Assembly: GCA_964482615.1 (NCBI GenBank)
Contig: CAYZYK010000001.1
Coordinates: forward strand, 8,915-72,914
DNA length: 64,000 bases
Origin: CAYZYK01 sp964482615
GTDB taxonomy: Bacteria > Patescibacteriota > Minisyncoccia > Minisyncoccales > CAYZYK01
Direction of reading: 5' to 3'
Under the pieces are notes generated by a model. The model saw only the letters and a list, made by a program, of their open reading frames with translations, ran no database searches and was not told the DNA's origin. Below are positions 33,781-41,387 of the stretch, piece by piece. Position numbers and translations under genes: made by a program. Every line of letters begins with the position of its first letter. Within the stretch, counting starts at the first letter, position 1.

Positions 33781-33809
33781 TTGATTGCTTGATTTACTTG
33801 TAGTATAAT
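33781..33809 (+). promoter_or_regulatory. Promoter for the major pilin gene
   Basis: TTGATT (33781-33786), a 17-nt spacer and TATAAT (33804-33809). The leader of about 45 nt holds AAAGGTCG at 33832-33839, shared with T4SS-pilin leaders. Confidence 0.65.
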
Positions 33810-33861
33810 TTAATAAATAAAGTATAAATTTAAAGGTCGGCTATAAAATCTGTAAAATTAA

Positions 33862-34368
33862 ATGAAAATGAAAATTTTTGAGAAAAAGTCTAGAGGTTTT
33901 ACTTTAATTGAACTTTTGGTGGTTATCGCAATCATTGGTATTTTAGCAGGTATTGTTTTGGTTAATGTCAGAAGCGCAAGGAACAAAGCAAAAGATGGTG
34001 CTATCAAGGCCGATATGTCTGGTTTAGCACCAACAGCTGAGATATTTTATGACACTGCTGGAACCTACACGGGTTTTTGTTCTGATACAGAAGAACAAAG
34101 AATTGAAGGAGCAATAGCTGAATTAGTTCCCGGTGGTTCTTCTGGCGATACTTGTGCAACTACTGGGGTTGATTGTCACTGTTGGGTTGATGGTGAAACC
34201 ATGGTAACTTCTGACACCGGTGAAGCTTGGTACTTTTGTGCAAGAATGAACAGTGCTGATTATTGGTGTACTGATAATACCGGAAGAGCTCTGAAGACAA
34301 CAAGTTGTCCTTCTGCTCCCGCAGATAACAATTCAGACGGTCAATTAGACTGCAGAGACCTGTTATAA
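33862..34368 (+). CDS. pilA: Major type IV pilin (prepilin)
   Basis: 168 aa with a short basic leader ending in Gly, then the mature N terminus FTLIELLVVIAIIGILAG with Glu5, the class III signal cut by PilD. The globular domain is unusual in having eight cysteines, enough for several disulfides, and ends with DNNSDGQLDCRD, an acidic loop like a dockerin or EF-hand calcium site. It has its own promoter and a strong terminator, so it can be made in excess over the assembly proteins. Confidence 0.93.
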   Translation: MKMKIFEKKSRGFTLIELLVVIAIIGILAGIVLVNVRSARNKAKDGAIKADMSGLAPTAEIFYDTAGTYTGFCSDTEEQRIEGAIAELVPGGSSGDTCATTGVDCHCWVDGETMVTSDTGEAWYFCARMNSADYWCTDNTGRALKTTSCPSAPADNNSDGQLDCRDLL

Positions 34369-34392
34369 TTTTGAATTAGAAAATATTATATC

Positions 34393-34423
34393 CAAAACCC
34401 TGCCTGGGGCGGGGTTTTGTTTT
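34393..34423 (+). terminator. Terminator after the major pilin gene
   Basis: CAAAACCCTGCC (34393-34404) pairs with GGCGGGGTTTTG (34408-34419, one T-G pair) around a 3-nt loop, followed by TTTT. Confidence 0.85.
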
Positions 34424-34450
34424 AAGAGAAAAATATATTAGAATAGAAAA

Positions 34451-35269
34451 ATGATAGTTATTTTTTTAACAATCTTTACGTTTATCTTCGGGCTTTTTGT
34501 GGGGAGTTTTTTAAATTGTGTAGTTTACAGATTACCAAGAAAGGAATCTTCTCTAAAGGGAAGATCAAAATGTCCCGAATGTGGTCATAAATTGGACTGG
34601 CATGATTTAATTCCTGTTTTAAGTTTTTTGATTCAAAGGGGGAGATGTGGGTATTGTAAAAAAAAGATTTCCCTTCAGCACCCCTTAGTTGAGCTTATTA
34701 CTGGATTGTTGTTTGTTCTAATTTTAAGATTTTCTTTTTTTACCCTTGGTTTTTGGGGAAAAGAATTATTGATTTTTCAGAATATTATACATTTTTTCTA
34801 TCTTTTAATAATCTTCTCTTTTTTAATAATAATTTTTATTTCTGATCTTAAAAGGTTTATTATTCCAGATAGAATTATATTCCCCGCTATTTTATTAACT
34901 TTTGTTTTTCACCTTTATCTTTCTTTTTTAAGAGGAGATTTCACTGCCCTTAAAGAAAGACTATTAAGCTCTATTTTAGTGAGCTTGTTTTTTTTAATCT
35001 TATTCCTTTTCTCTCGGGGGAAATGGATAGGATTTGGGGATGTAAAATTTAGTTTCTTTATGGGGGGTTTTTTGGGGTTTCCCGGTGTTTTGGTTGCTTT
35101 GTTTTTGAGTTTCCTTATTGGTGGTATAATAGGATTGGGACTGATTTTATCTGGTAAAGCTGGTCTGAGAACTGAGATTCCTTTCGGTCCCTTTTTAATA
35201 ACAGGTACTTTTATGGCTTTTTTTGAAGGGCAAAGCTTTATTAATTGGTATTTTTCTTTAATCTTTTAA
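34451..35269 (+). CDS. pilD: Prepilin leader peptidase / N-methyltransferase PilD
   Basis: 272 aa, about eight transmembrane helices. It has the N-terminal GSFLNCVVYRLPR and two CxxC pairs (CPECGHK, CGYCKKK) in the cytoplasmic loop, as in PilD of many bacteria. The aspartyl catalytic sites fit FISDLKRFIIPD and GFGDVKFSFFMG. It cleaves and methylates the type IV prepilins encoded around it. Confidence 0.94.
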   Translation: MIVIFLTIFTFIFGLFVGSFLNCVVYRLPRKESSLKGRSKCPECGHKLDWHDLIPVLSFLIQRGRCGYCKKKISLQHPLVELITGLLFVLILRFSFFTLGFWGKELLIFQNIIHFFYLLIIFSFLIIIFISDLKRFIIPDRIIFPAILLTFVFHLYLSFLRGDFTALKERLLSSILVSLFFLILFLFSRGKWIGFGDVKFSFFMGGFLGFPGVLVALFLSFLIGGIIGLGLILSGKAGLRTEIPFGPFLITGTFMAFFEGQSFINWYFSLIF

Positions 35270-35273
35270 TTCT

Positions 35274-35873
35274 GTGTTTACAAAAAACAAAGGATTCACT
35301 TTAGTTGAAGTTATAGTTGTTATCTCTGTGGTTATCATAATCTCTACAATTTTAATTGCTAATTTTCCAAAGTTCAGGGAGCAAAAGAAACTTCAAATGT
35401 CAAGCCATAGATTAATTCAGGATTTAAGAAGGATTCAAGAAAGGGCTCTTTCACCCTCAGGGGACAAAGAGAAGATTTGTGGTAATACAGCATCAGTAGA
35501 GGAGATAGAAGGTTTAGTAGTAGGAGCTTTTTTTGACGAACAGAATCCTGATTTTTATAGATTATTTGTGGATTGTGATGAAAATTATATCTACAGTTCT
35601 CCCGATAAAGAACTTTCCCCAATAGGTCTTGAAAAAAAAGTAAAGATTAAAAACTTATCTCCTCCCAATCTTAACGGTAATCTACATATTGTATTTGTTC
35701 CTCCTAACCCCCAACTTTTTATTAACGGCTCTCCAGCAGACTCAGTCTTAGCTCCTGGGGTGAATGTTAGGATTGAAATTTGTTTAGATAATGGCTGTTT
35801 AGAAGACAGCTCAGATTCATTAAAAACAAGAACCATTGAAATTAACAAAAGCGGTTTGGTGGAGCTAAAATAA
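35274..35873 (+). CDS. Minor pseudopilin, GspH/FimT-like
   Basis: 199 aa, starting at a GTG (35274) 4 nt after pilD. The prepilin signal is KGFTLVEVIVVISVVII with Glu5, then a helix and a globular beta domain. RLIQDLRRIQERALS resembles the FimT/GspH start. It is first of four minor pilin genes that would form the pilus tip. Confidence 0.82.
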   Translation: MFTKNKGFTLVEVIVVISVVIIISTILIANFPKFREQKKLQMSSHRLIQDLRRIQERALSPSGDKEKICGNTASVEEIEGLVVGAFFDEQNPDFYRLFVDCDENYIYSSPDKELSPIGLEKKVKIKNLSPPNLNGNLHIVFVPPNPQLFINGSPADSVLAPGVNVRIEICLDNGCLEDSSDSLKTRTIEINKSGLVELK

Positions 35874-35892
35874 TTTAGATTAATTTATACTT

Positions 35893-36408
35893 ATGATTTC
35901 ATCTTTTTCCAAAAAAGGATTTACTCTTCCTGAGGTTATAATAGCTGCTAGTATTTTATTGGCTGGTATTGTTGTTTTTTCGATTGTTTTCACAAGAATT
36001 GTCTCTTTGCTTCCCCTTATTTCTTTTAAATTTACAGCTGCATATCTAGCCCAAGAAGGGGTTGAAATAGTAAGAAACATTCGGGACACAAATTGGCTGG
36101 AAGGTGAGAGCTGGAAAAATGGACTTACTGTTTGTTCAGCAAGTGAGGGTAATTTCTGTGAAGTTGATTATGATGACACAGAACTAACACCCAAAGATCA
36201 ATCTTCCCAACTATCCTATCTTGAAACCACAGATGGTGCCTTTTTTGCTTATAATCAAGGGGTTACAGAAACGAGATTTAAAAGAAAAATTATTATTGAA
36301 GAAATAATAGGAAAAGAAGCTTTAGATGTTACTGTTTTCGTGGAATGGGAAGTGAAGGGTAAACCATACGAGATTCAAGTAAACGAACATTTATATAATT
36401 GGTTTTAA
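35893..36408 (+). CDS. Minor pilin, PilV-like
   Basis: 171 aa with prepilin signal KKGFTLPEVIIAASILLAG (Gly/Phe cut, Glu5) and the AYLAQEGVEIVRNIRDTNW segment common in PilV/GspI-like minor pilins of Parcubacteria. The C-terminal domain is beta-rich. Confidence 0.8.
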   Translation: MISSFSKKGFTLPEVIIAASILLAGIVVFSIVFTRIVSLLPLISFKFTAAYLAQEGVEIVRNIRDTNWLEGESWKNGLTVCSASEGNFCEVDYDDTELTPKDQSSQLSYLETTDGAFFAYNQGVTETRFKRKIIIEEIIGKEALDVTVFVEWEVKGKPYEIQVNEHLYNWF

Positions 36409-36425
36409 TAAAATAAATTAATTTT

Positions 36426-36974
36426 ATGAGGAATAAAGCTTTTACTGTAATTGAGTTATTGGTGGCTTTTATGATTTTTTCTTTAGTCATTGGTTCCTCC
36501 ATATCTGCCTTTCTTTTAATTGTCCGTCACCAGAGAAAAGTCCTACTTAAACAAGAAATTATAAACCAGACAAGTTATGCTACAGAATTTATGAGTAGGG
36601 CTCTGAGAATGGCAAAAAAAGATGATTTGGGAGAATGTTTGAGTCAGGGGGGATTGAATTATGAAAACACAGATGAAGAAGCTTTCAGAATAAGATTTAT
36701 AAACCATCTTCAAGATGACGAATGTCAGGAGTTTTTTCTTGAAAACGGTCAACTGAAGCACAAAAGGAAAATTAGTTCTGGACAAGAGACCCTTGATTTA
36801 ACTTCAGACAAGTTTCAGATCAGTTCACTTGAGTTCAATATTCTTGGAGAGTCAGAGCAAGATAATTTACAGCCCAGGGTGACCTTCCTCTTGGAGATTA
36901 AAGCGAAGGGGGCAGGAGATCAACCTGGCTTAAAAGTCCAAACTACAATCTCTCAAAGAAATTTAGATATTTGA
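36426..36974 (+). CDS. Minor pilin, PilW/GspJ-like, with Ala at -1
   Basis: 182 aa. The signal reads MRNKAFTVIELLVAFMIFS: Glu5 is kept, but the residue before the cleavage point is Ala rather than the nearly invariant Gly, so cleavage may be slower. The SYATEFMSRALRMAKKD stretch fits PilW/GspJ-type minor pilins. Gene order (FimT, PilV, PilW, PilX types) supports the call. Confidence 0.78.
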   Translation: MRNKAFTVIELLVAFMIFSLVIGSSISAFLLIVRHQRKVLLKQEIINQTSYATEFMSRALRMAKKDDLGECLSQGGLNYENTDEEAFRIRFINHLQDDECQEFFLENGQLKHKRKISSGQETLDLTSDKFQISSLEFNILGESEQDNLQPRVTFLLEIKAKGAGDQPGLKVQTTISQRNLDI

Positions 36975-36982
36975 AATAATTT

Positions 36983-37900
36983 ATGATGGGAAATAAACAA
37001 AAAGGGATTTCTATTTTTATTGCTATATCTTTAATATCTATAATCCTTATTATTGTTTTAGGGTTAGTTTTAATTTTAATAAGTGAAGTTAAGATAATAA
37101 GAGAAGTGGGAGAATCTGTGGTTGCTTTCTTTGCCGCAGATACAGGAATTGAAGAAACCTATTATCAAGACAGGAAACAGGGGCCTGGAGGCGAAGTGAG
37201 CGGTCTTTGTGCTAGTTGTGTTGATAATCCTGACTGGTGTTCTGGGATTGATTGTAATTCCCAAGCTTGTACAAACTGTAATATTGAGTTTCCTACTCGT
37301 TCTTTTGATGGAAAAGAATATGAGGTTACGATTGATATTTCTTCCCAAAATAATTTTTTGGTAACTACTATTAAATCTTATGGAAAGTATAAAAAAGCAA
37401 CCAGGGCGATTAGGTTAAGATACTTAAAGAGACTTCCTTATATTGATCCCGAAGAAGATCTTTTTAATCTCGGTTTGGAATGGAATTCTACAAGTTTTGA
37501 TCATTATACTGAGATAGATGACAAGATAAGACAGCCAAACATTCTTTCTTCCGGTGACGGACTGAACGATTATATCTATACCGAAAACAGCGGCAGTAGC
37601 GACTATTTTGGAATGACAACAATAGATATTAAGGGAGATTCCATAGACGAAGTTAGGGTTTGGGTTTATGGTGAAAAAGGACTCGATGGTGGAGATGCTA
37701 CAATTGATATTTTTATGGGGGGAGCATGGCAGGGATCTCAATCTTTGGGCCTGACTGTTTCTCCTTCTTGGCATAGTGTTTCTTTTCCTGGAAACTGGAA
37801 TCAAACAGACCTTGATAATTTAAAAGTAAAGATTACTAGGGTCGTAGAGGGGACAGCTCAGACTCGAGTTTATGCTATGTATGCTGAAATAAGTTATTGA
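36983..37900 (+). CDS. PilX-like pilus protein
   Basis: 305 aa, the largest of the four. The N terminus KQKGISIFIAISLISIILI is a hydrophobic helix after a Gly but lacks the FTxxE motif, as in PilX-type proteins. AFFAADTGIEETYYQ matches the PilX-family AxxAAExGIE pattern. A Cys-rich segment (CASCVDNPDWCSG, CNSQACTNC) follows, then a beta-rich C-terminal domain that may be an adhesin-like module; the function is inferred from position. Confidence 0.72.
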   Translation: MMGNKQKGISIFIAISLISIILIIVLGLVLILISEVKIIREVGESVVAFFAADTGIEETYYQDRKQGPGGEVSGLCASCVDNPDWCSGIDCNSQACTNCNIEFPTRSFDGKEYEVTIDISSQNNFLVTTIKSYGKYKKATRAIRLRYLKRLPYIDPEEDLFNLGLEWNSTSFDHYTEIDDKIRQPNILSSGDGLNDYIYTENSGSSDYFGMTTIDIKGDSIDEVRVWVYGEKGLDGGDATIDIFMGGAWQGSQSLGLTVSPSWHSVSFPGNWNQTDLDNLKVKITRVVEGTAQTRVYAMYAEISY

Positions 37901-37916
37901 TTTTTAAGAAAATAAC

Positions 37917-39977
37917 ATGACCCAAAAAGAAGCTAAAAAAAGAATAGAAAATCTGCAGAAAACAATTCGTCATCACCGCTATCTTTATCATGTTAAAAAC
38001 AAACAAGAGATCTCAGAAGCTGCTCTTGATTCTTTAAAAAAAGAACTTTTTGATTTAGAACAGAAATATCCTGACCTGGTAACTTCTGATTCGCCAACCC
38101 AGAGGATAGGTGGTGAACCCCTGGAGAAATTTGAGAAATTTGAGCACCCAAAAAGGATGCTTTCTTTTAATGATGCTTTTTCAAAACAGGATATGGAAGA
38201 TTGGTTGGAGAGAATTTCAAAGCTTCTAACTAAAAAAGAAAAAGAGAAGATAGATTTTTATTGTGAGTTAAAATTAGACGGACTTGCCGTTGAATTAATT
38301 TATGAGGATAGAAGTTTGAAAGTAGGATCAACTAGAGGAAATGGGAAAGTAGGTGAGAACGTAACTCAGAATTTAAAAACAATTGAGGCAATACCTTTAA
38401 AACTACGCAGCCAGAAGGAGATAATAAAAGATATTAAAAAAGAAGACCTGGAAGCTGTTTCAGAAATAATTGAAGATAAGAGCTTTAAAAAAATAATAGT
38501 AAGAGGGGAGGTTTTTTTACCCAAAGAAGAATTTAAGAGGATTAATAAAAAAAGATCCAAAGAAAAAAAACCTCCTTATGCTAATCCCAGGAACGTTGCT
38601 GCAGGTTCTGTGAGACAGCTTGATCCTAAAGTTACTGCTTCAAGGAATTTGAGCTTTCACGCTTATGATCTAATAAATGATTTTGGCCAGGAAACTCACC
38701 AGCAAGACCATAAGATCTTAAAGATTATGGGGTTTAAAACTAACAATGAGTATAATAAATTTTGTAAGAATTTAAAAGATATTTTTGAATTTCACAAGAA
38801 ATCTCAAGAAAAAAGAGAAGAACTACCTTATGAGATAGATGGAATTGTAGTTAATGTTAACTCCAAGAAGATTTTTAAAAAACTTGGAGTAGTTGGCAAA
38901 GCTCCAAGAGGAGCTGTTGCTTTTAAGTTTCCTCTACAACAAGCCACAACTAAAGTTAAAGATATTAAAGTTCAAGTAGGGAGAACAGGGGCTTTGACCC
39001 CAATTGCGGTTTTGGCTCCTGTTGAAGTAAGCGGGGTCACAATTACAAGGGCTACTTTACACAATAGCGATGAAATTAAAAGATTAGGGATTAAAATTGG
39101 GGATACAGTGGTAGTGGGTAGAGCAGGCGATGTTATTCCTAATATAGTTAAAGTATTAAAAGAAATGAGAACAGGGAATGAAAAAGAGTTTAAAATGCCC
39201 CAAAAATGTCCAGCTTGTGGAGTTAAACTTGAAAAACCCGAAAGGGAGGTTGTTTGGAGATGTCCTAATTCTAATTGTTTTGCAAGAAAAAGAAGATCTT
39301 TTTATCATTTTGTTTCCAGAGAAGCTTTTGATATTGAAGGATTAGGGCCTAAAATTTTAGATCAACTATTGGATGAAGGATTAGTTGAAGACCCCGCTGA
39401 CCTTTTTGAAATGAAAGAAGGAGATTTATTACCCCTGGAGAGATTTGCAGAAAAATCAGCTAAGAACTTGATAGAATCAATAGAGAACAATAAAGAAACA
39501 ACCTTATCCCGCTTTATCTATGCTTTGGGTATTCCTCAGGTGGGGGAGCAGACCGCTCAGGATTTGGCTCGCCATTTCGGCTCAATTGATAAACTAAAGA
39601 AAGCTTCAAAACAGCAATTAGAGAAAATTCAAGATATAGGGCCCGTTATTACAGAATCAATCTCAGAATGGTTTGACAAAGAAAACAACAGAAACCTTTT
39701 GCAGAAATTAAAGAAAGCAGGTATTAAGATCAAAAAAACAAAACAATCCAAAAAACTTCAAGAAAAAACTTTCGTTTTAACTGGAGGGCTGTCTTCTCTT
39801 ACCCGAGATGAAGCAAAGAAGAAGATCAGACAGCTTGGAGGCAAGGTTTCAAATTCTGTTTCTGAAAAAACTGATTATTTGGTAGTGGGTGGAAATCCAG
39901 GTTCAAAACTTAAAGAAGCCAAAGAACTGGAAATAAAAAGAATTAAAGAGAAAGAATTTTTAAAGATAATAAAATGA
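37917..39977 (+). CDS. ligA: NAD-dependent DNA ligase LigA
   Basis: 686 aa with the full LigA layout: the NAD-binding Ia domain (HHRYLYHV), adenylation domain with Lys119 in CELKLDG, OB fold, zinc finger (CPACGVKL, CPNSNC), helix-hairpin-helix repeats and a C-terminal BRCT (FVLTGGLSSLTRDEAKKKI). It seals Okazaki fragments. Its stop overlaps the rodA start (ATGA), so the two are translationally coupled. Confidence 0.96.
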   Translation: MTQKEAKKRIENLQKTIRHHRYLYHVKNKQEISEAALDSLKKELFDLEQKYPDLVTSDSPTQRIGGEPLEKFEKFEHPKRMLSFNDAFSKQDMEDWLERISKLLTKKEKEKIDFYCELKLDGLAVELIYEDRSLKVGSTRGNGKVGENVTQNLKTIEAIPLKLRSQKEIIKDIKKEDLEAVSEIIEDKSFKKIIVRGEVFLPKEEFKRINKKRSKEKKPPYANPRNVAAGSVRQLDPKVTASRNLSFHAYDLINDFGQETHQQDHKILKIMGFKTNNEYNKFCKNLKDIFEFHKKSQEKREELPYEIDGIVVNVNSKKIFKKLGVVGKAPRGAVAFKFPLQQATTKVKDIKVQVGRTGALTPIAVLAPVEVSGVTITRATLHNSDEIKRLGIKIGDTVVVGRAGDVIPNIVKVLKEMRTGNEKEFKMPQKCPACGVKLEKPEREVVWRCPNSNCFARKRRSFYHFVSREAFDIEGLGPKILDQLLDEGLVEDPADLFEMKEGDLLPLERFAEKSAKNLIESIENNKETTLSRFIYALGIPQVGEQTAQDLARHFGSIDKLKKASKQQLEKIQDIGPVITESISEWFDKENNRNLLQKLKKAGIKIKKTKQSKKLQEKTFVLTGGLSSLTRDEAKKKIRQLGGKVSNSVSEKTDYLVVGGNPGSKLKEAKELEIKRIKEKEFLKIIK

Positions 39978-41065
39978 ATTTTAATTTTTCACATTTCAAG
40001 AAACTAGATCGGGTTTTGATACTTTGTGCTGTTTTTTTAACTTTATTGGGGCTTGTTTCAATTTATAGTTCTTCTTTCCGCGATAATGATTTCTTAAATT
40101 TTAAAAAACAAGCTATTTTTTTGGCCATAGGGTTTTTTATTATGATAGCTGTTAGTTTTTTTGATTACAGATCTTTAAAAAACAACTCTCTTTTAATTTT
40201 AATTCTTTATTTGTTTGGATTAGTTTTGTTGGCTGGTCTTTTCTTGTTTGGAGCTCAGACAAGGGGAATTAAAGGATGGTATAAAATAGGACCTGTATCT
40301 TTTGACCCTATAAGCCCGATCAAGATTGTTTTAATAATTTTGTTAGCTAAATATTTTTCTATGAGGCACGTTGAAATGTATAGATTTAGACATATTATTT
40401 TCTCTGGTATTTATGTTTTTTTACCTTCAATTTTTATTTTTTTTCAACCAGATTTGGGTTCTGTTCTAATTTTAATTATGATCTGGGCCGGAGTCCTTAT
40501 TATTTCTGGTATTAAAATACGTCATTTTTTAATCCTTCTTTTGTGTAGTCTTTTAATTTTAGCTTTGGGTTGGCAATTCTTATTGAGGGATTATCAGAAA
40601 CAAAGAATTATGAGCTTCTTGGTTCCTTATGATCCTTTGGGTGTTTCTTGGAGCCAGAGACAAGCTAAAATAGCTATTGGTTCTTCTTCTCTTTTTGGTA
40701 AAGGACCCAAACAAGGATCTCAAACCCAATATGGTTTTTTGCCCGAACCCCAAACTGATTTTATTTTTGCTTCTTTGACAGAAGAAATGGGTTTAATCGG
40801 AGTTATTATTCTTTTTTCTTTATTTGCTGTGCTACTGGAAAGGATAATAAAGACAGCAAAAGAAGCTAGGTCAAATTTTGCTCGTATTTTCAGTTTGGGT
40901 TTAGCAATATTTCTATTTTCTCAATTTTTTGTGAATGTAGGGATGAACTTGGGGATTTTGCCGATTATTGGTCTTCCTTTACCCTTAGTAAGTTACGGTG
41001 GATCAAGTTTAATTTCTATCTATATTGGGCTTGGGATTGTAGAAAGCATAAGGGTTTTTGGTTAG
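39974..41065 (+). CDS. rodA: RodA/FtsW-family peptidoglycan glycosyltransferase (SEDS)
   Basis: 363 aa, about ten transmembrane helices. SEDS proteins polymerise glycan strands. Family motifs are GWYKIGPVSFDPISPIKIV, FQPDLGSVLILIMIW, FGKGPKQGSQTQYGFLPEP with TDFIFASLTEEMG, and GLPLPLVSYGGSSL. It lacks features that would assign it to FtsW rather than RodA. The 4-nt overlap with ligA makes them one unit. Confidence 0.9.
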   Translation: MNFNFSHFKKLDRVLILCAVFLTLLGLVSIYSSSFRDNDFLNFKKQAIFLAIGFFIMIAVSFFDYRSLKNNSLLILILYLFGLVLLAGLFLFGAQTRGIKGWYKIGPVSFDPISPIKIVLIILLAKYFSMRHVEMYRFRHIIFSGIYVFLPSIFIFFQPDLGSVLILIMIWAGVLIISGIKIRHFLILLLCSLLILALGWQFLLRDYQKQRIMSFLVPYDPLGVSWSQRQAKIAIGSSSLFGKGPKQGSQTQYGFLPEPQTDFIFASLTEEMGLIGVIILFSLFAVLLERIIKTAKEARSNFARIFSLGLAIFLFSQFFVNVGMNLGILPIIGLPLPLVSYGGSSLISIYIGLGIVESIRVFG

Positions 41066-41098
41066 TAAGACAAAAAATGATTTTAGGTTAATTTGGGC

Positions 41099-41126
41099 TT
41101 GACAAAACTTTTAAAAAGAATATAAT
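41099..41126 (+). promoter_or_regulatory. Promoter upstream of rpoBC
   Basis: TTGACA (41099-41104), a 16-nt spacer and TATAAT (41121-41126). Confidence 0.75.
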
Positions 41127-41160
41127 AAGAGGGAATTCTCAAAATAATATAAACTAGACA

Positions 41161-41180
41161 AAAATGCTGAAAAGCATTTT
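41161..41180 (+). terminator. GAAA-loop hairpin in the rpoB leader
   Basis: AAAATGCT, loop GAAA, AGCATTTT, then AATTTTAAG. It could terminate early or act as one of two alternative structures. Confidence 0.5.
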
Positions 41181-41330
41181 AATTTTAAGTTAAATTAAAA
41201 TCCCAAATATCCCTCCTTTTTCTCAAACTTTAGATTTATACTATAATTTCCCGCCATCTTCTTTTAGCTCCTAAATATTTTCCTTGATTTCCAGATTATC
41301 AAAAGCATTATAAATAGAAAGCGGGGGGAT

Positions 41331-41371
41331 AACCCTAATAAACAAACTTAGGGTTTTTGTGCTTTTTATTC
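41331..41371 (+). terminator. Attenuator-like terminator directly before rpoB
   Basis: AACCCTAA (41331-41338) pairs with TTAGGGTT (41348-41355), followed by TTTGTGCTTTTT, 17 nt before the ATG at 41388. A terminator here, with no start codon between it and the promoter, implies regulated readthrough into rpoB. Confidence 0.65.
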
Positions 41372-41387
41372 TCTTTTTAATATTGTT

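Larger units (their letters stand above)
41066..41387 (+). promoter_or_regulatory. rpoB leader region with alternative hairpins
   Basis: These 322 nt hold no convincing gene. They contain a promoter (41099-41126), a hairpin with a GAAA loop (41161-41180), a mutually exclusive A/T stem (41177-41185 with 41192-41200), and a terminator-like hairpin just before rpoB (41331-41371). Further TATAAT-like sequences occur (for example near 41231). The arrangement suggests attenuation control of rpoBC. Confidence 0.55.
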
